Below are positions 1 to 12,200 of a stretch of 64,000 nt of DNA, one piece after another. Within the stretch, counting starts at the first letter, position 1. Each line of letters begins with the position of its first letter. The position numbers were made by a program, and so were the translations under genes. The notes beneath the pieces are model-generated. The model made no database searches. It worked only from the letters and a program-made list of their open reading frames with translations, and was not told the origin of the DNA. This DNA comes from Caprella mutica (lineage: Eukaryota; Arthropoda; Malacostraca; Amphipoda; Caprellidae): contig CANNZV010000322.1 in NCBI GenBank assembly GCA_947561585.1, forward strand, positions 186,001 through 250,000, given 5' to 3'.

Positions 1-2965
1 CTTTCTTTATAGTTGTTACAATATTATTTGCCCTTTTATTGACAATATATTCTCTGTGTGCACGCGCACTATCTTCGCGAGAGTGTCACATTCAGAGATA
101 AGAGATAAGAAGAGAGAGAGAAAGATAAGGCACATCGATTGACACTCCCTGTTTATTTTTCCCATAGCACTTGAAAATTATTGATCAGAGTAAGAGGAAG
201 CGTATCCTGTATGCCTTAGTTTGTAGATAGGATACTCCAATGCCTCATCTTGCGATGGCTTAGGTTTATTGCATTGTTTGCATTTCTTATTGATACTATG
301 CAAATAAATAAAAAGATAGGCAGAATTAGGATGGAGAGTCAAATAATGAATAAATAACATATTGAATATTAAGTATGCATTATGTACCTACAGTCTTGTA
401 TTTAATTCCTTTTTAACTCTTTTTGGTTTTAAAAGACTTAAAAAATTTAACTGCTCATAATAATTGGTATTTCAACAAAATAAGTCACATTCAGGAAGTA
501 CTTAGTATATTACACTGCCTCTACTGTGTGGTGATAAAATGCGTAATGATAGTGATAGCCACTATCATTACAAATTAAAATGATAACGTTTTTTCTACAT
601 TTGTTTAAGAGCATTAATACCTTAATCGTTCAGACCAATTTATCATAAACAATTAATAGAAATTATAAATTCATGTCATGTTTGAAAATTATTCAACTTT
701 TTCTATAGTTACTGCTTGAAAATTTAATTTTCATAGAAAACAAATTAACAGAAAATGTACGTCAAATCTACGGATTTTGAGTTTAACATTTAACTAACTT
801 TGGCAGAAGAGTTATAGTGAGAAAAAATATTTTTCTCCATTGTAGAAAATTTGAATTTCACTTCATAGTTAATAATTCATATACAAAACCTAATTGTAAA
901 TTTATATAAAAGAAAAACATTTTATGTCAAATGAAATTATATAATTCCAGGAACTTATATAAAACCATTTACAGGCAAGCCTCGCTTTAAGTACAACTCA
1001 CTTCAAAAAAAGTGGTACTTATTTCGAGTCATGATTCGAAATAAGAACCGTTCGCATTCATAGAAAACGGAGACAATTTTTTGTAATTATTTCACGGTAA
1101 CTAAAAAACATCAAAATTATAATCCAGATGAGGTTATTAGAAGCAGTTGGTTCCGAAATTCAACATGTCCTATTTTAGTGTTAGTTCCGTGTTATTGCAC
1201 GGTTCCATATTTTCGAACTTGTGAAATCTTTATATAATAATCATTATTTAAGTTTTATTTCAATTGGTATCCATGATACCAATTAGAATAGAAGTAAAAT
1301 AATAATTATAATATTTTTTTTCGGACGTATGCGAAATTGTAGAACCAATCAATAACTTGGAACTTAGTACCCTATATACTACCAAAAATATTTTCATAGA
1401 GCATAAAATTGCTGTTTGTTAAATGTAGCACAATAGTTATAGAAATCTAAGTATCTATTAATTACTCACATATACTGAGTGAGAGTTAAGCTATGGATGG
1501 ATTTTAAAACATTTAATAAATGCACGACTTTAAACTTTTTCGTCACAGTCACAAATAATGAAAGACTGTTTATTATTAATAATATGCTTATATACGTTTT
1601 ACTCTAGCAATAAATTTTCTCTCTATAACTCATAGAAAATGAGGTATAAATCAAAGAGTGACAATTATAAATTTCTTGTTACTTTTATTCGCTTTAGTTA
1701 CCGTTTGGTAACTAAACTGAGCTGTGATTTAGTAACTAAAGCGGCAAATGCCTGTATCTGTGAAATTCAAGTTTATGCCAATAATTTCATGATAATAATT
1801 TTAATAATGACTGCTAATGCATGAATGTGAAGTATTCTTTACGGCGCATCATTCGAAAAGTTTCCTTTGAAAATGAAGTACAACTATAATTAAAATGACG
1901 GACTGTATTATTTGAATTGAAATAATTTTCGCACACCATCAGAAAAAAATGTATGAACACTAAAATATATGTTACCAGAGCTTCATTAAAATTTAAGAAA
2001 TGCGCTTTTTTATTTTATTTGTTTATACTTTTTTATAATACTTTTTTTATTATACATGCAACTTTTAGGGAAGATAATTCATAGAGTTTAATTGAAACAC
2101 ACCCCTATTACAGAGTCTATCAATTTCATAACGGTTCAATTTGCCCATCCAAACAATGAATTCATTTGCTTCCTACCAACAAGCTGCCTATGGAAAAATT
2201 TTGAAGAAGAGTGAGTCTATTGTAGTTCTAATCAGAGTTTTGATTATCTGAGTAGTGAACTATTTTTAATTATCATATGGAAAAGTTGTACTTAATTACA
2301 TACCGTACATAATAGAAAATGAGGATTATTATTTAAATTCATCACTGGGTAGCTTTTCTGCAGACATGATTTGTACTTCTGCAGAATAGAATATGATTTG
2401 TTGTTTATGTATAGTATTTATATTTTATAGCAAGTTTTTGAATATAATAATGCTGGGATATGAAAAATAGTATAAGATATTGAGGTTTCAGAGATTCCTT
2501 TAAATAACAACTATTATAGTTTCATATAATTACTATCTTTATTCATATTATTTTGATAGTTAAATTGCTATACATTGCCCATCACAACCCTCTATAACTA
2601 ACAAATCCAAAGACTGTGGCTACATTCCTCGGTTTACCTGATGTACAACAATGCACACAAAAAGATACTAAAATGCGGATCATTCTGTCCCAAAATGCCA
2701 ACGGTTTACCGACTCTGGTGTCTTTTTGCAGGAATGTAAATCATCTAATCGGAAAAATTCCCACAAAAAACTACTTTCCCCTTCCATGTCAGTGACAAAA
2801 ACAGGAAAATGGGAGAAAATAACGGGGAAAAAGTACACATCAATGTGACTATTACATTAAAGTGAGAAAAAACAGAATTACAAAATATTGAAAACCGTTT
2901 CTAAATGTAATTACTGAGAAATCACAAAATAAAGTAAATAATAAATGCTATCAAACATATTCTGA
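1..2965. other. AT-rich intergenic DNA, no gene seen
   Basis: No open frame here looks like a conserved protein. The first 180 bases hold purine-rich GATA/GAGA-like runs (around 95-130). Positions about 1,186-1,376 belong to a small inverted-repeat element listed separately. The rest is AT-rich sequence with stops in all frames and no RNA gene that I recognise. Confidence 0.6.
1186..1376. repeat. short palindromic repeat, related copy near 37.9-38.0 kb
   Basis: The centre holds the inverted pair AATTGGTATC / GATACCAATT separated by 3 bases (about 1,263-1,285). Flanking it are a tract reading CGGTTCCATATTTTCGA and a partly complementary TTCGGACG...TAGAACC tract. The reverse complement of 37,977-38,003 matches the CGGTTCCATATTTTCGA tract closely, and GGTATCATGGATACC recurs at about 37,893. 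This looks like a dispersed MITE-like family. The boundaries are approximate. Confidence 0.4.
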
Positions 2966-3135
2966 ATGAATGAGTAGATATGATAATATGAATAAAGAAT
3001 GGGTAGATGAGATAATATGAATAATAAATGGGTAGATGAGATAATATGAATAATGAATGGGTAGATGAGATAATATGAATAATGAATGGGTAGATATGAT
3101 AATATGAATAATGAATAAGTAGATGAGATAATATC
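2966..3135. repeat. 29-bp minisatellite, about 6 copies
   Basis: The unit reads approximately GGGTAGATGAGATAATATGA followed by ATAATGAAT. It repeats head to tail with single-base variants (GATATGATAAT, AATAAAGAAT). No coding potential. Confidence 0.9.
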
Positions 3136-4222
3136 TATTTAGATTTTCTCATTATCATATCTATTTTCTTCACAGATTATTTAATATCGAGGTAATAATT
3201 TTCTCATTACTTCACTACATTTAACATCAGTCATCACTGTTACTTTGTCACACGAAGCCCTGTAGTTCCCTTTAAATGTGTTGCTTCCATAACTGGTATT
3301 TGATAGGTGGAATGCCTCGTACTTCTCTTTTCCCACGAGTTGTAACGGTTTTCCCTTCTATACCCACACAGCAAATGAATCTCACTGCTTCTTATTATGT
3401 GGACTTTTAAATTATGCGTCAATGGTTATTTAAATAGTGTGCTTACTACACACAAGTGATAATAGATCATTGAGACTCTCTGCAACTTAGCAACTGGTCA
3501 AATTCTTTGTAGAATAATAACCATGACTACTGATAACTAATTGTGCTCAATATTCTTATAAAGCTCATAACTTTATTAATAGATTTATAGTTGTTAAGTT
3601 TACAGAAAGAGCTACAAAAGTGTCCTTAACACTCACTTCATCACAGAGCTTCTCATTGCTCATCTCTTCGTTAATGCTAACTATTTTACCTCTCCAAGTC
3701 TTTTTCACCATTTCATCATCTTGGAATTTTCGGTTGATTCCTAATTGATAATTCAGGAATTTGCCTCCCAACCTTGGCCTTTGAGTCCTTTGAGGCCTTT
3801 TGTCACGGCCCTTTTGTCGCTTCTGGAAATTTTGGCTCGAGCCTCAGTTGATAAAACTCTTCACACTTGGCCTCACCATTGAGAAAATGTAGAAAAAAGT
3901 TATTGCAATAATCATAAACACTTATTAATAATCATACAAACTTATTAATAATCATTGTATAATATTAAACTTAACTATACTAATTTTTTTCTTCATGTAG
4001 AAATCAAATTACGAATTATAAATACCATCACTTCACATTACTTTTTCAAACTATGGTATTTTCTGATGTTCAGGGCAAGAGAAGGGCAGTTTTACGGTAG
4101 TTCTGTGGCAGTGAGTAGACACATCAAAGATGTTCACTAACTAGTAAGTCGCACGAACCACAAAGAAAAAAAGGAACTTTTATTGGAATGCTGAGAATGC
4201 GGCACTATTGAGAATATTAAAG
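3136..4222. other. intergenic, nothing recognised
   Basis: AT-rich sequence with short chance open frames only. A small direct repeat (ATTAATAATCAT, about 3,910-3,955) is the only structure noticed. Confidence 0.5.
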
Positions 4223-4899
4223 ATTGGTAGGAATAGCATTGGTTGGTAGGAATAGCATTGGTAGGTAGGAATAGCATTGGTAGGTAGGAATAGCATTGGT
4301 AGGTAGGAATAGCATTGGTAGGTAGGAATAGCATTGGTAGGTAGGAATAGCATTGGTAGGTAGGAATAGCATTGGTAGGTAGGAATAGCATTGGTAGGTA
4401 GGAATAGCATTGGTAGGTAGGAATAGCATTGGTAGGTAGGAATAGCATTGGTAGGTAGGAATAGCATTGGTAGGTAGGAATAGCATTGGTAGGTAGGAAT
4501 AGCATTGATAGGTAGGAACAGCATTGGTAGGTAGGAATAGCATTGGTAGGTAGGAATAGCATTGGTAGGTAGAAATAGCATTGGTAGGTAGGAATAGCAT
4601 TGATAGGTAGGAATAGCATTGGTAGGTAGGAATAGCATTGGTAGGTAGGAACAGCATTGGTAGGTAGGAATAGCATTGGTAGGTAGGAATAGCATTGGTA
4701 GGTAGAAATAGCATTGGTAGGTAGGAATAGCATTGATAGGTAGGAACAGCATTGGTAGGTAGGAATAGCATTGGTAGGTAGGAATAGCATTGGTAGGTAG
4801 AAATAGCATTGGTAGGTAGGAATAGCATTGGTAGGTAGGAATAGCATTGGTAGGTAGGAATAGCATTGGTAGGTAGGAATAGCATTAGTAGGTAGTAAT
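4223..4899. repeat. 19-bp minisatellite, about 35 copies
   Basis: The unit is GTAGGTAGGAATAGCATTG with rare variants: GATAGG for GGTAGG, GGAACAG for GGAATAG, and TAGAAATAG. The minus strand has no stop in the unit, and 19 is one more than a multiple of three, so all three minus frames stay open and read the same 19-residue periodic peptide. The three overlapping open frames of more than 220 codons are therefore by-products of the repeat, not genes. Confidence 0.95.
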
Positions 4900-6819
4900 A
4901 TCTTAAATTTCAAACGATATCATCGATTCTCTTCTTATTCAAATTAACCATTTTAAAATAATAAAGAAGCAGAAACAGCTGTAAAGAGAATAATATTGTG
5001 AAAATATGTATATTGCATTAACTGACTAAATCTAGTTTCCATTGTGCTGATCTTGACCGTCCAATATTCCTTGAGTTATAAAGGACATTGACCTTGACCT
5101 TGATTTTGATCTCTGACCAGATTGTTAACAAAATCTAATAAACTGGTTTCTTGATAATGATTCATCGTCCCACCAAGTTTCAGGCAATTTGGTTCAATAC
5201 TTTTGAGTTATGCGAATAACAAAATTGCAATAAATCCGAACAAAACATAACCTTTTGTAATTTTGCGAAGTTAATAATAGTATTATTGTAATTGTGAATT
5301 CATTTATACTATCTGAAATGAAATTTTAGGTTCTAAATTACATAAGGACAAATAAATGTGTACGAATTCAATGTTATATAACTTCATTTTTATTTTTGGT
5401 TCAAGATATTATCATATAAAGTTTCATTTTATAGAACAATTGATTTATAAATTGTTTATAGTTGAGTTAGTAACCGATGATTTTTTGTTACGGATAATTT
5501 TATTTATTACTTACCTATCAATAAAAAATATATTAAATCAGAAAAAAAAGTTGGGCTACTTTTTTGCACGCAATAATAAATAACTGATTTATTTGTTCCC
5601 CTATACTTACTAGGTAAAATGAATGGATAGGTTAAAATAAAACACATCCATTCGTCAATGATATAATTTTATTATTTCAGTTCGAATTCCTTTCTTTTTA
5701 TAATAATCATATTTCTAATACAACTATTTTGAACTTTTCATATTTTCTTCTTCTATATTTCATATTTTCTTCGTTATTTTACCTAGCATTTCTAAACCAA
5801 AGTGCAAATCTTTTGACTGATAAAAAAGTACTATTTTTATCGGATGGTGAGATATAGCCCTAGAAAGACGCCTCTTCATGAATCAGTGACCGGAATGCAC
5901 AGGTATTAATAATGCATTAGGTAGCTTTAGTTTGGAACTGTAATTTATTCGCTGAAAAAGTTTAGTGCATTTATTGCATTGGTACAAAGGAGTGCATTCC
6001 TTTACATTCGGGAGGAGAGATTCAGAGGAAATATGATAATATTCCCCGTAACTCTTCAGGAGCATTTGTCATGATAATGTGGGAGAATAAAAATGTTATA
6101 CAGTTTAAATGATTGTATTTTTTGAACTTTGCATCATAATAGGTAGGCACTTTACATTGGGAACTTATGGAAATCCTACTGGAATTTATTGAAAAGAAAT
6201 TATCTAAACAGGTTCAGTTGAAAAGGAGAATTTATTGTAAATAATTTATAAAAATTAACATCATATTTTCAAAACGAATTTCAACAGAGTGATATATTTC
6301 ACATAATTGTCTGCATGAGTGAGCGGTAAAAAGTGACAGAAAATAGAGGTAAGAAGACGAGATTCAACAATGAATTAACAATCACATTCGTTCTTAAAAA
6401 CTAACAAAGTTAATTAATAACTAATTTGACTAGATGAAACTGATGATTTGGCACAGCTTTCTATCCTATTAAAATATTTCCCTTATTTAAAATAGAGAGT
6501 AAAGAAGAATGGAAAGAAAGTTGTACAAGTTATAAAAGAAATGAATAAGTTATTTAGGTAACTGTAATATATACAAGGTCTAATTTTAACAAACAGTTAG
6601 GAATTGGTATTATAGAAGATTTTTCTTTAGATAATACAGTGAAAATAAAGAAAGATCTCATAGACAGTGAGTAAGAGTGAATTCTCAATTTCGAAATTGG
6701 TCATACAGTAAGTCGTACACAGAAAGGAAGAAACATACACAATATCAAATGAATTAAAACTTATTTCAAAAAGATAATTGCACCTTCAGTAAACTTGGTG
6801 AAAGAAATGAAACTGTTCA
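4900..6819. other. intergenic, 3' flank of the Snail-family gene
   Basis: AT-rich DNA downstream of the minus-strand Snail-family gene. The right end presumably contains its 3' untranslated region. No protein or RNA gene is recognised. Confidence 0.5.
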
Positions 6820-8757
6820 TCAACATTGGATGGGTGAGTTGAACTGTTCTCGCAATCTCAGTCCCTTGTAGTCCGTCTGATCAGATCCACAACCTTGAAT
6901 TTCGTGTTTTGTAAGGAGTGACATCCTTGAGAAAGTTTTGCAGCAAACTGCACATGAGTATTTTTTGACGGAAGCGTGAGTCTGTTGGTGAGCCCTCAAG
7001 TTGCTTCTGTCGGCGAAACTGCGACAACATTCAGTGCACTGGAAGGGTTTCTCTCCGGTGTGGGTACGAATGTGTCCTTGCAGCAACCAGGGGCGGGAGA
7101 AAGACTTGCCGCAAATGTGGCACTTGCAAGGTAGAGTGTGAGTGCGGATGTGCATCTTCAAAGCTCCTGATGAAGTGTAGGTCTTGTCACAAGTAGGACA
7201 AGAATAGCATTTTCCTGGAGTGCAGTTCTGCTGATGTCTGTTCAAGCCAGCAAATGTTGCGTAGCGTCTGTTGCAGTGCTGACAACTCAGTTTGTTGGAG
7301 GAATTGGGAGGACTGTTCTCACTTGATGAGGACTCGTCACTCCCTGGTGGGGATAATGATCCTGCTCGTTGTTTTGGAGAAGGCGTTGCAAACACAGGAA
7401 GATGCCAAGATTTTTGCATTGTCCTCAATGGAGATCTTGGTGTTGGAGGTGCATATTTAATTGATGAAATGGTCGGATTTGGGAAAAATGCTCTATTCGC
7501 ATAAGGGTGATAATAAGGCCTATGTTTTAAAACAGAGAAATCACTTTTATCTTTTTCACTTTGCCTGGAGTGAGCCACGGCCTGAGATGCTACTTCTGAT
7601 ATCAATCTAAGTCCGTCAAACGAGTTCTCACAGTTACCATTTTCAGTTTTGATGCAATGATTATGAATATTTGAGTTTGAAGTACGTTCAGAACTGAGAA
7701 TATTAGAAATTCCATTATTAGAAGAAAGGGGTAATCCTGGGAAAGCAGGTCTGCAAACAGATGAACGAGCCGTATTTTCTGAAGTTAAATTCCCACTCTC
7801 TTGAGACCCCACTTCCTGCTTCACAGTGTTCTCAAAACTTAGAGTTGATTTGGGTCTTTGAATCTCAATAGGCTTTTTAATGAATATTTTGGTGGTAAAA
7901 GTACGTTTGGAGAGGTCAGGAGATTGTCCTTGATTTTGATACGCATATCTATTTTCAGATTCAGAAATATGATTTACGGATTTCTTAACTGACAAATCTA
8001 GTGCTCCGATTTCATTAACTGTGAGAACTTCTTTTGTTTCTAATCTCACATTTCCAAAATGAAGAGAAGGAGTAGAAGAATAAGATCCTAACACTGGTTT
8101 CGGCTTTAAAACTTTGGAAAATGATGGACCTGGTGTTTTGGTGTGCTCACTAGTAGGCAAGATTGGTCTAGCAGAACTCTTCATTGAATCCAGTTCCGCC
8201 CTGAGCAACTCAAACGGTTGTTTCCTTCCGTAGGCTGCATTCTCATTAGGTAGCTTAACGTTCACTAGGGATAATGGCTGTCGCTTGAGACTGTAGGGAG
8301 TGAGGTTAATCTCGGACACTGGTCTCAGTTGTTCAGATTTCACGGGAGTTGACTTTCTGAATGACAAATCCTGGGGAGATGTGTTTTCATCTGGAAAAAA
8401 CAGAAAATAATACCATAAGACAATTATCCAAGTGAACGATTACGGATAATACTGATAAAATCGAACCTCTTATATTACTAACATTAATTTTGTGTATTTA
8501 TTTAAGGTCACATCTCTATCCAAAATTACTTCACTATAATATTATAATTCTATTGTGAGTTTATCGAACTATGATTTAGTTATAAATTATAACAGCAATC
8601 TTATAGAAACACTGAAAAATGAAATAAAAAATATTTTAATTATACCTATATTTATAAAATAAATCAAACAATTATTGAACTTACCCATAACTGCAAATGG
8701 TCGTTTCTTGGGTGGACATCTGGAGTAATCCACGACTGCTTCGTAAGTACCATCCAT
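6820..8757 (-). CDS. Snail-family C2H2 zinc-finger transcriptional repressor, two exons
   Basis: Coding exon 1 is 8757-8685 and exon 2 is 8390-6820; together they encode about 547 residues. The donor reads TTATGG/GTAAGT and the acceptor TTTTTTCCAG/ATGAAA, and the join keeps the frame. Exon 1 supplies the insect Snail/Escargot-type N terminus ([10 protein letters not shown], residues 11-20). Just after the junction is PQDLSFRK (30-37), a CtBP co-repressor site of type PxDLSxK; ALDLSVKK (154-161) and SPDLSKR (181-187) are further candidates. A serine-rich linker leads to five zinc fingers at about 394-414, 420-442, 446-468, 474-496 and 502-525. The core [20 protein letters not shown] with TGEKP linker is diagnostic of Snail. 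Finger 1 ends H-x3-C. Family members bind CAGGTG-type E-boxes and repress transcription in the nucleus, in mesoderm, neural and stem-cell fates. I cannot tell snail, escargot and worniu apart from this. Confidence 0.93.
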
Positions 8758-9175
8758 CTCGTGGCAAAGTTTGAGAATTACTATAAGTTAACCAACAGCG
8801 ATTTCCTGGTACGCGCGCAGAGAAACCTACAGTAGCGAGTTGTTCCTACTTCCGCGTCAGCTAAACTAATATGGCACGTGCCCCAAACCATCTGCTCTTA
8901 TACGAGCATCAAAGCTTAATCTTCAAACGCGAGACCAAAAAATAGTGATGTCATGGCCAAAGAGCAAATCATGGTCATATAAATCACGGGTATAAATTCA
9001 CAACCAATAAGAGTGAGGCATGTTTCACGTCATCGACTACAAGAGACATTCAACCAATGAGGGCCTCTCATTCGTAAATTCTGAACCACCCTCAGTAGTT
9101 TCGACTGAGCCAATCGCAGCTCTGAACTCATCCACACACGGCCAATGAAAGCCCATGTATGACGTCATCAAATCA
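8758..9175 (-). promoter_or_regulatory. candidate promoter of the Snail-family gene: TATA, E-boxes, CCAAT cluster, CRE
   Basis: On the minus strand TATAAGAG occupies 8902-8895, about 140 bases before the start codon, with a CAGATG E-box beside it. The palindromic E-box GGCACGTGCC is at 8873-8882. Further upstream the plus strand shows four CCAAT boxes (about 9003, 9054, 9112, 9141). A perfect cAMP-response palindrome TGACGTCA sits near 9161 and a CGTCA half-site near 9029. The density is well above that of the AT-rich surroundings. Whether these sites work is inference; no transcription start can be read from sequence alone. Confidence 0.55.
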
Positions 9176-9244
9176 CGAGCAGCACGCGTTCATCGTGTTT
9201 CTCACGGAGATATCCTCCCATTCACCTAAGCTTTATTGCATTGG

Positions 9245-12200
9245 AATACCGTTAATAAAGTACAGTGTAGAAGTTATGGAACAAAATTAAAAGCATTATT
9301 ACTTTCAACTTTTTACTACTGAATTGAACTGTTGTTGACAGTTTCCTAATTGTTCTTCATTTCTCACTATTGCTTCATACGCAATACTTGAGGTCTAACT
9401 AGTGACGAACATCCAAGAGCAGGCTTGGATGGTTCCTAACAAAAGCTGATGCTGGTGACGGTTACGCTGGCAGGTGAGAAACTTGTCACAACCAGATGCA
9501 GAGGAACAGCTGCCAGCTGCTGGGTATAAGGGCACGGGGCAACCCTCCATCCAACAACATGATACCCTAATAGAAAATCGCTTTAATCCTGAATCATTTA
9601 GCATAAACATAATGGCAAAGGCCATGCGTTACATGCGCTCTGAGTACTGCAAAAATCACACCTTGGTACCCAGATCCAAATAGTTACCATTTCAATAACT
9701 TATTACCAACAGATGTGGGTCGTACTTGTTCTAACTGTTGGTACTTGTTCTTGACTGATGGTACTTGCCGCTAACTTGTGCCCAGAGTAAGTTTCTCTAT
9801 GAATGCTTTTTCCCCCGGGGATCTGAGCACAAAGCTCACATCTGCCGCTCATTCGATATCTTCTTCCGATTGGCAATGGGTTACTAGATAAGATGAACTA
9901 CCTTCCCAGGTAATTAAACCATGGGCCCTGGCGATTTTATTCATATTTTATCGCCTTACGATTACAAGAGCAGAGTAAATAGATAAGAAAAACACTATTT
10001 ACTACAATTATTCATTTCTGAAAAATTCATCATGGTGATTTGGAAAATGTTTCGATTTTGATAATTTCGAATCTTTAAATACCAAAGCCTGAGACCAGTA
10101 TAGCAACTTCACAACTTCAATTTAAATTTCACGAAAGTTGAAGCACGTGCTTGAAGTTCCACAACCTTCTCAGTCCAAAGAAACACCTTTGCTATACTAA
10201 AGCTACCTAGAGTGAAACCTGCAGGCGCGGGGCAGTGAAATACATGTCAGACTCAGTTTCGAGGAAGCTTTTCGAATTTAATAATAAAGTGACGGTTATT
10301 TTCATAGCTCTTAAGGGTATTTTAAGGGGGGGGGGAGGGGGTTGGGGTGCATACAAACAAACACTGATGAGGTTTGTAATTAGAGTGAAAGAGAATGAAA
10401 GTTTGTAAAGAATAACAAAGAAAAATAAAAAAAAGTGTTTAGATGTTTGGGAAGAAGGACAATCGGCATGAATAATAACCAAGGTATTAAATATTAATAT
10501 GATGTAGTATATATAATTTCGGTATCTTGTATTTACAATAATAAGATTGTTGATTAAACCAATACATTATACTGGAGCTAATTTATGATAAAAGGAAACT
10601 ACAAAATGATGACTCTTTAATGAATACTCTTTATATCACTTATATAATTATAATTGTAGTACTACCTACAATTATTGTAATTGTAGTACTATAAATTTTC
10701 ATGCCAAGGGATCTGAAATTTAAAAAAATTCAATCTGTGTTTTTTAATTTGTAGGTATGCCTTAATAAGCCTTACAAACATTCTATGACTGAAACATATA
10801 GAGTGATAAAAAATCTTGAAATTGAAATCGGTGTTTGTTATTTACATCGCATGTAAAAAGCTATCATTGGTGGAAGTAAGAGAAGGGAGTGTCTGTGTGT
10901 CCTGAACTGTTGTAATTTGGATATCATTTTGTCTTTCAATTTTAGCAATTCAATAAATTGTTCCTAATTTTAATCAACACCGTAATTTATTACTAATTAT
11001 ATTGGTGTAATTTGTACACACATCAAATGTTATCGAATTGTGAATTTATGCGTTAAAAAAATGATCCTCTCATTTCGTGAAACGTTAAAATACCAAACTA
11101 ATACTTAAACATTATAGTAAATGTACTTTAACTTTAGGGATATTTTTTCTTGATATTCTAAAATTATTTCACTATTTGGATGATCTTTAGACTTCCTTAA
11201 CCAAGTTATAATAATTATTTGTATGGTTTAACACTCCATTTCATAACGTTTGAACTCATGCTCCATGTATACAAATTTAAAAGAGTTAATTACAAAGCAT
11301 TAACGATTTAGCGTACACTGTACTAGAATTAAAGCACCAAGTTGAGGAAAATAATTTTACTCCTATTTTATAAATAGTCAATATATTTTTGAGGTGTGTT
11401 TTCGCTTTTACCGTGTAAGCCAATTTCCCTTTTGTTAATAATCTCATTGTGTGACCAGCGATTCCGCGGATTAGATAATCAATAATCACTTATTTATAAT
11501 CCACGGATCAGTGACATAAGAAATCAACAGTTAGGTTTGTTCGTACATCAATTATAAAATGTTAATTAATACTAAATCAAGTTGAGTAATGTACTATGTT
11601 TTTGCCTAACTAGCATTCTGAGCCTACCAATAGGCTTAATGTTGTGAACATTTTAATACTATTATGCATAAATTCTGTAATATCCCTCTGTGATACCACC
11701 AACTTACTATATTATTTTTCTTCAATTTTGAAATTCTTGTCAATAATTATTATAATGAGTTTGACATTTTTTCTCTACTTTTATCTGTTTCATATAATCA
11801 AAAAAATATGACTATTTTAATTATCGTGAGTAATAATGTATACTTAAATAGAGAAGCACTTAATTAATGTTACACACTTTTTTTCAGTTTTATTCAGACT
11901 GAATTTAACATTGTAATCATCCAAATTATCCAATTATTTTTTTTAAATTACCATGTTATTTTGAACAGATATAAACATTTTTTTAATTTATACATATATA
12001 GCCGGAAATCTTTAAACTTTAATTGTTTGTTTTACAAAATAAATAAATTATCTCATGGTTGAATTCTATCTGTTAAATATAATAACTATTATGCAGATTC
12101 TATTCAAATCAACGCTTAGAAAAAAGGTTTCGATAATTAATTTCCCTCCCTAATGTCTTGTTGTTGGAAATAATTTTGAACAAATAAATGAACATATTTT

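Noticed and set aside
4223..4899. CRISPR-like array
   Set aside because: Contiguous tandem repeats without spacers in a eukaryotic context.
4137..4913. Three overlapping minus frames of 220-258 codons
   Set aside because: They are the same 19-bp minisatellite read in three frames; no start context, no domain.
7254..7504. Plus-strand frames antisense to the Snail-family gene
   Set aside because: Shadows of the zinc-finger and linker coding sequence.
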